A program made the position numbers and the translations under genes. DNA of 64,000 nucleotides from Janthinobacterium tructae (GTDB lineage: Bacteria > Pseudomonadota > Gammaproteobacteria > Burkholderiales > Burkholderiaceae_D). The DNA lies in NCBI RefSeq assembly GCF_006517255.1, contig NZ_CP041185.1:2046001-2110000 (forward strand), written 5' to 3'. How positions within the stretch are numbered: the stretch's first letter is position 1; each line of letters starts with the position of its first letter. The notes beneath the pieces were generated by a model. That model saw only the letters and a program-made list of their open reading frames with translations, did not search any database and was not told the origin of the DNA. Of the stretch, positions 60,514 through 64,000 are shown in pieces.

Positions 60514-61278
60514 CTACTGCCTTATTGACCGTTTCTCGCGACATGCGCGCCGGTAGGCGGCAGGCGTGACATCCATGCTGTCGCGCATGGCCCGCGTCAG
60601 CGCGCTCTGCTCGGAAAAACCGGTCGCCAGCGCGATCCCGGCGAGGCTGGCGTCGCTGGCGGCAAGCAGTTCGCAAGCCCGCGCTATGCGCTGCTGCAGC
60701 AGCCAGGCATGTGGACTGGCATCCATTTCCTCGCGGAACAGCGCATGCAGGCGGCTGACGCTCAGGCTGGCGAAGCGCGCCATCGACACCGTCGACCACG
60801 GCAAGCCAGGCTCGGCTTGCACACGGGCAACCAGCGCGCCCAGGCGCGAACGGGGCTGCGGCTCTCCCGGCAGCAAGGTATCGAGCAATAGCGGCGTCCA
60901 GCCCCTGACGATGGCCGGCGTCAGCGCCTGCTGCTGCGCCATGACGCCCAGGTATTCGATCAGCTTGCGGGCACCCGGCCCGATCGCCGTATAAGGACGC
61001 TCCAGCAGCTGCTGCCAGCAGCCCCTGGCCACGGTGGCCGCATCCACGTCGAGGATGATGGAATGGTTGGCCACCTGGCTATGCTGGGCATGCCAGGTGT
61101 GCGCCGGGATCACCACGGCCTGCTGCGCATCCGCCTTTCCCTGCCTGCCGTCGATGTCCAGCAATAGCTGGCCGTGCAGGGGCAGCACCAGTTGCACGAA
61201 ATCATGCCGGTTCGGCGCACCGATTTCCGCATAGCTGCGAAAGCTGAGGTCGATGGCAGGCTGTGGTGTGCTGGACAT
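60514..61278 (-). CDS. AraC family transcriptional regulator
   Basis: A 254-residue regulator. An N-terminal cupin-like domain (HDFVQLVLPLHGQLLLDIDGRQG ... VVIPAHTWHAQ) is followed by a double HTH (SVSRLHALFREEMDASPHAWLLQQRIARACELL, then ASLAGIALATGFSEQSALTRAMRDSMDVTPAAYRR). It lies 58 bp upstream of the EamA transporter on the same strand. A regulator-transporter pair for an exported metabolite is the natural reading; the inducer is unknown. Confidence 0.9.
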   Translation of the reverse strand: MSSTPQPAIDLSFRSYAEIGAPNRHDFVQLVLPLHGQLLLDIDGRQGKADAQQAVVIPAHTWHAQHSQVANHSIILDVDAATVARGCWQQLLERPYTAIGPGARKLIEYLGVMAQQQALTPAIVRGWTPLLLDTLLPGEPQPRSRLGALVARVQAEPGLPWSTVSMARFASLSVSRLHALFREEMDASPHAWLLQQRIARACELLAASDASLAGIALATGFSEQSALTRAMRDSMDVTPAAYRRACREKRSIRQ

Positions 61279-61392
61279 GGCGAGGCCGCCCGGGTGAACA
61301 AGCCCCTATTTTATCAGCAGGCAGGTGCACCGAGACGCGCGCCTGGCGCTGCCAGCTTGCCCTACACTGGCGTTTTTTATTCCGGTGCCTCC

Positions 61393-62253
61393 ATGCAACA
61401 ACCTGCGAACTTCGCCCACATTTCGGCGGAACAAGACTGGCAACACACGACAGCGTACCCACCGCTCGGCTTCACGCCCTTCGCCGAAGGCGCGCTGGGC
61501 AATGGCGACACCTTCGGCCTGTACTGGCCCATCGGGCGCGAAGCGTCCGAACCGATCGTGGTCGAGACCTGGCACGACGAGTGGCGCCTCCAGCCGCACT
61601 TTTCCAGCCTGGCGGCATTTCTGCAAGCCCATGCGGCAGCGGAGGACGAGTATGTCGGCACGCCATCGCTGACCGATGATCCCGCCTCGCCGCGCGCCGC
61701 CTTTCTGGAAGCCAAGGAGTTGATTGCGCAGCGCAACCCGGAGGCGGCCATCGCGCTGCTGGAAGCGGCGCTGGCCCTCGTTCCCGAATATACGGACGCC
61801 CTGGTGCTGCTGCATGGCCAGTACGTGCGCGCGGGAAGAATCGGGGAAGCCGTCAAGGTGGCCATCGAGGCCATCATCTCGCCACCGTCCTTTGGCGGCC
61901 CGCCCTTCAAGGCCTTGCAATGGCTGCGCACGCAGCCGGTGCCGGACGGGGAACCCGACCCCATCTGGCGCGCCTGCGGGCAGTTGTCGTTCAACTTTGG
62001 CGGCAGCAAGGAAAATGCCGATTATCCCGTGCTGCTGGGCGCCATAGCCACCTATGTGGAGCAGCGCAACTACCTTCGCGCATCGACCCTGATGCAGACG
62101 TATGCCGAACTGATGAGTGCGGAAACCATCTCGTTCCAGCAGCGCTACGGCTTCGAGCCGGCCGCCTTCATCGCACGCCAGATCGCCGTCAGTGCGCGGC
62201 TCCCGCACGGCAGCCGCGACCCGGCAGCGCCATGCCTGCCCGGCAGGGATTAA
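61393..62253 (+). CDS. SMI1/KNR4-like domain protein with TPR-type C-terminus
   Basis: A 286-residue protein. Residues ~25-85 (GFTPFAEGALGNGDTFGLYWPIG ... PIVVETWHDEWRL) match the SMI1/KNR4 (SUKH) fold used by many toxin-immunity proteins. Residues ~105-170 form TPR-like helices (EAAIALLEAALALVPEYTDALVLLHGQYVRAGRIGEAVKVAIEA). There is no signal peptide. No toxin gene is adjacent, so it may be an orphan immunity protein or a cytoplasmic scaffold. The start is ATG 61393. Confidence 0.65.
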   Translation: MQQPANFAHISAEQDWQHTTAYPPLGFTPFAEGALGNGDTFGLYWPIGREASEPIVVETWHDEWRLQPHFSSLAAFLQAHAAAEDEYVGTPSLTDDPASPRAAFLEAKELIAQRNPEAAIALLEAALALVPEYTDALVLLHGQYVRAGRIGEAVKVAIEAIISPPSFGGPPFKALQWLRTQPVPDGEPDPIWRACGQLSFNFGGSKENADYPVLLGAIATYVEQRNYLRASTLMQTYAELMSAETISFQQRYGFEPAAFIARQIAVSARLPHGSRDPAAPCLPGRD

Positions 62254-62583
62254 GTCCCCCTGGCTGACGACATCAGTGCCACATTATTTGGCATATTTGT
62301 CATATTTGTTTCTTCCATACGGCCAGCCGCACTTGTATCCATAAAGAAACATATTCAGCCATCCACCCATCCGGCGTTCACAGGTGTAAGAACAGGAAAA
62401 CTCGGCATCCTGCAGAGAAAAAATCTCAAATACTATTTGACTAATTTGTTGAATATTTGTTTAATTAGGCATATTTAATTTATTTGTTTTTTCAGATGCC
62501 AAGGCAAGCCAGACTGCCACGTGACGCAAACACTCACGCACCGTTGTGCCGGCGCGCGCCGGCCTGAGAACATGGAGATCGCA
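62254..62583. other. AT-rich intergenic region with ATATTTG repeats
   Basis: This 330-bp gap holds a tandem CATATTTGT repeat (62292-62309) and further ATTTG pentamers up to about 62490. It is far more AT-rich than the surroundings. It probably carries the promoter and regulatory sites of the transducer gene downstream. No small gene is supported. Confidence 0.5.
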
Positions 62584-64000
62584 ATGAACTACCCGATGAT
62601 GAAAGCTGAGCAGGCAAAGCAAGGCATCGATGGTGCTGGCCTGGCAGCCGCGCTGGGCAAGATGCAAGGCCTGCTGCAATTCGATTTGCACGGCTGCGTG
62701 AGCAACGCCAACCAGATCGCGCTGGATCTGTTCGGCTATCAGCGCGATGAATTGCTGGGCCAGCCCCACCAGTTGCTATGCCCGGTCACGCGCGAACGGC
62801 AGCAGGAGGAGCGGGAGTTCTGGCGCCTGCTGGCCGGGGGCCAGTCACAGTGCGGCGATTTTCGTCGCGTGGACAGGCAAGGACGGGAACTCTGGATACA
62901 GGCCCGCTATGTCACGCTGTCGCACGACGGCGGACAAGCCGACCACGTCATCGCGCTCATCGACGACATCACGGCCGAGATGCGCGCGCGCCTGGATTTT
63001 TCGGGCAAGATCGAGGCCATTGAACGTGTCCAGGCCGTGATTGAATTTGATTTGCAGGGCCGCGTGTTGCGCGCCAACGACAACTTTCTGCGCACATTCG
63101 GCTATCAGGAGCAGGAACTGCTCGGCCAGCACCATCGCATGTTCTGCACTGCGGAAGATGTGCAGGCGAGCAGCTACCGGCACTTATGGGAAGGCCTGGA
63201 ACGCGGTCAATTCCAGTCCGGCGAGTTCCGCAGGATTGACAAGCTGGGACGCGAAGTCTGGATACAGGCGTCCTATAACCCCATCCTCGATATCGATGGC
63301 CGGCCGCTCAAAGTGATCAAGTTTGCCACCGATATTACTGCCGCCAAGCGCCTCAGCTCCGAGACAGCCGGCAAGATCGAGGCCATCGCCCGCTCGCAAG
63401 CGGTGATCGAATTCGACATGCGGGGCAATATCCTGACGGCCAACAGCAATTTCCTGCGGGCCGTCGGCTACACGCTGGAAGAAGTACAGGGACAGCACCA
63501 CAGCATGTTTTGCGATGACATACTGGTGCGCAGCGAGGCATACCGTAACTTCTGGGCCGATCTCGGCGAAGGCAAATTCAAGAGCGCCCGTTTTCACCGG
63601 CTTGCCAAGCATGGCGCCGCCATCTGGCTGCAAGCCACCTACAATCCGATTCTCGACACCAACGGCCGTGCCTTCAAGGTCGTCAAATTCGCCATGGACA
63701 TCACGCAGCAGGTCGAGCGCGAACAGACCGTCAGCAGCCGCGTCGCCGGCATCGGCGATGCCATGCAGGAGCTCGCCGGCGCCATCAACAGCATCGGCCA
63801 GGGCGCCGCGCATGCGAACACCATCGCACAACAAACGGAACAGCATGCCCGGCAGGGACGCGTACTGCTGGGCCAATCCATCGATTCCATCCTGGAGATC
63901 CAGAAATCGTCGCAGGACGTCCATGAAATCGTCAGCACGATCAGCGATATTGCGATCCAGACCAATCTGCTGGCCTTCAATGCCGCCGTCGAGGCGGCCC
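62584..64000 (+). CDS. Soluble PAS-PAS-PAS methyl-accepting transducer (3' partial, BdlA-like)
   Basis: The frame opens at ATG 62584 (GGAGATCGCA upstream) and runs off the window after 472 codons. Three PAS domains (residues ~25-130, ~145-255 and ~270-380) share the repeats GxLRxNxxFL ... GYxxEELxGQHHxMFC ... WIQAxYNPILDxxGR and clearly arose by duplication. A chemotaxis signalling domain follows, with its hairpin reached at the window end (ISDIAIQTNLLAFNAAVEA). No membrane segments precede it, so it is a cytoplasmic, probably haem- or flavin-based redox/oxygen sensor like BdlA or Aer. The C-terminus is missing. Confidence 0.9.
   Translation, partial: MNYPMMKAEQAKQGIDGAGLAAALGKMQGLLQFDLHGCVSNANQIALDLFGYQRDELLGQPHQLLCPVTRERQQEEREFWRLLAGGQSQCGDFRRVDRQGRELWIQARYVTLSHDGGQADHVIALIDDITAEMRARLDFSGKIEAIERVQAVIEFDLQGRVLRANDNFLRTFGYQEQELLGQHHRMFCTAEDVQASSYRHLWEGLERGQFQSGEFRRIDKLGREVWIQASYNPILDIDGRPLKVIKFATDITAAKRLSSETAGKIEAIARSQAVIEFDMRGNILTANSNFLRAVGYTLEEVQGQHHSMFCDDILVRSEAYRNFWADLGEGKFKSARFHRLAKHGAAIWLQATYNPILDTNGRAFKVVKFAMDITQQVEREQTVSSRVAGIGDAMQELAGAINSIGQGAAHANTIAQQTEQHARQGRVLLGQSIDSILEIQKSSQDVHEIVSTISDIAIQTNLLAFNAAVEAA

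Overview
The window is a GC-rich, gene-dense chromosomal segment. Its gene content and style point to an Oxalobacteraceae-type betaproteobacterium (Janthinobacterium/Massilia group). That assignment is an inference from family content: a SulP carrier, LigD/Ku repair, a BpeEF/MexEF-like pump next to a lipase-like gene and a LysR gene, a cyanide-insensitive oxidase, and many PAS/GGDEF/MCP signalling proteins. No rRNA or phylogenetic marker is present. The first ~1.8 kb is visibly AT-richer than the rest and looks like an accessory island.

Layout. 0-2.1 kb: 3' part of a lipase-type (probable type VI secretion) effector and its Tli4-like immunity gene. 2.2-5.9 kb: a GNAT, then a tightly coupled operon (SulP carrier, Imm1-like protein, two small unknowns) and a TetR gene with a palindromic operator. 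5.9-12.7 kb: SDR-ku, a PAS hybrid kinase and ligD (bacterial NHEJ). 12.8-15.7 kb: five paralogous exported Lys/Ala-rich Asr/LEA-like genes, driven from three promoters that share a TGTAA-N5-TGTAA box, with a gutted serine hydrolase gene between them. 15.7-24.9 kb: a fasciclin protein, an RND pump operon with tandem palindromic operators, a hydrolase-fold gene that has lost its catalytic Ser and His, a coupled small exported protein, and a divergent LysR gene. 24.9-35.2 kb: mixed metabolic and regulatory genes (hydroxyacid dehydrogenase, GNAT pair, CPBP protease operon, LldD-type dehydrogenase, PhyH/AraC pair). 35.2-35.9 kb: four identical tRNA-Arg(ACG) genes. 36.2-41.5 kb: signalling (hybrid kinase, CheY-GGDEF protein, orphan soluble kinase). 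41.5-46.6 kb: NDH-2, exported proteins, a frameshifted outer-membrane protein gene and an MCP. 46.7-50.4 kb: a copper-tolerance operon behind a textbook CueR-type promoter. 50.4-53.5 kb: a CioAB-type oxidase operon. 53.6-64 kb: a Cache-GGDEF cyclase, FMN reductase, dadA-alr with a divergent Lrp gene, AraC-EamA, a SMI1/TPR protein and a three-PAS chemotaxis transducer cut by the window end.

How the genes work together. Envelope stress is the common thread: efflux, copper oxidation/export, a cyanide- and NO-tolerant oxidase, NDH-2 and the Asr-like periplasmic proteins. Many genes overlap by ATGA, GTGA or TGATG, so translational coupling is widespread. The best candidate for an undescribed system is the 12.8-15.7 kb array: repeated promoter modules, each with the same direct-repeat box, drive periplasmic 11-mer-repeat proteins.
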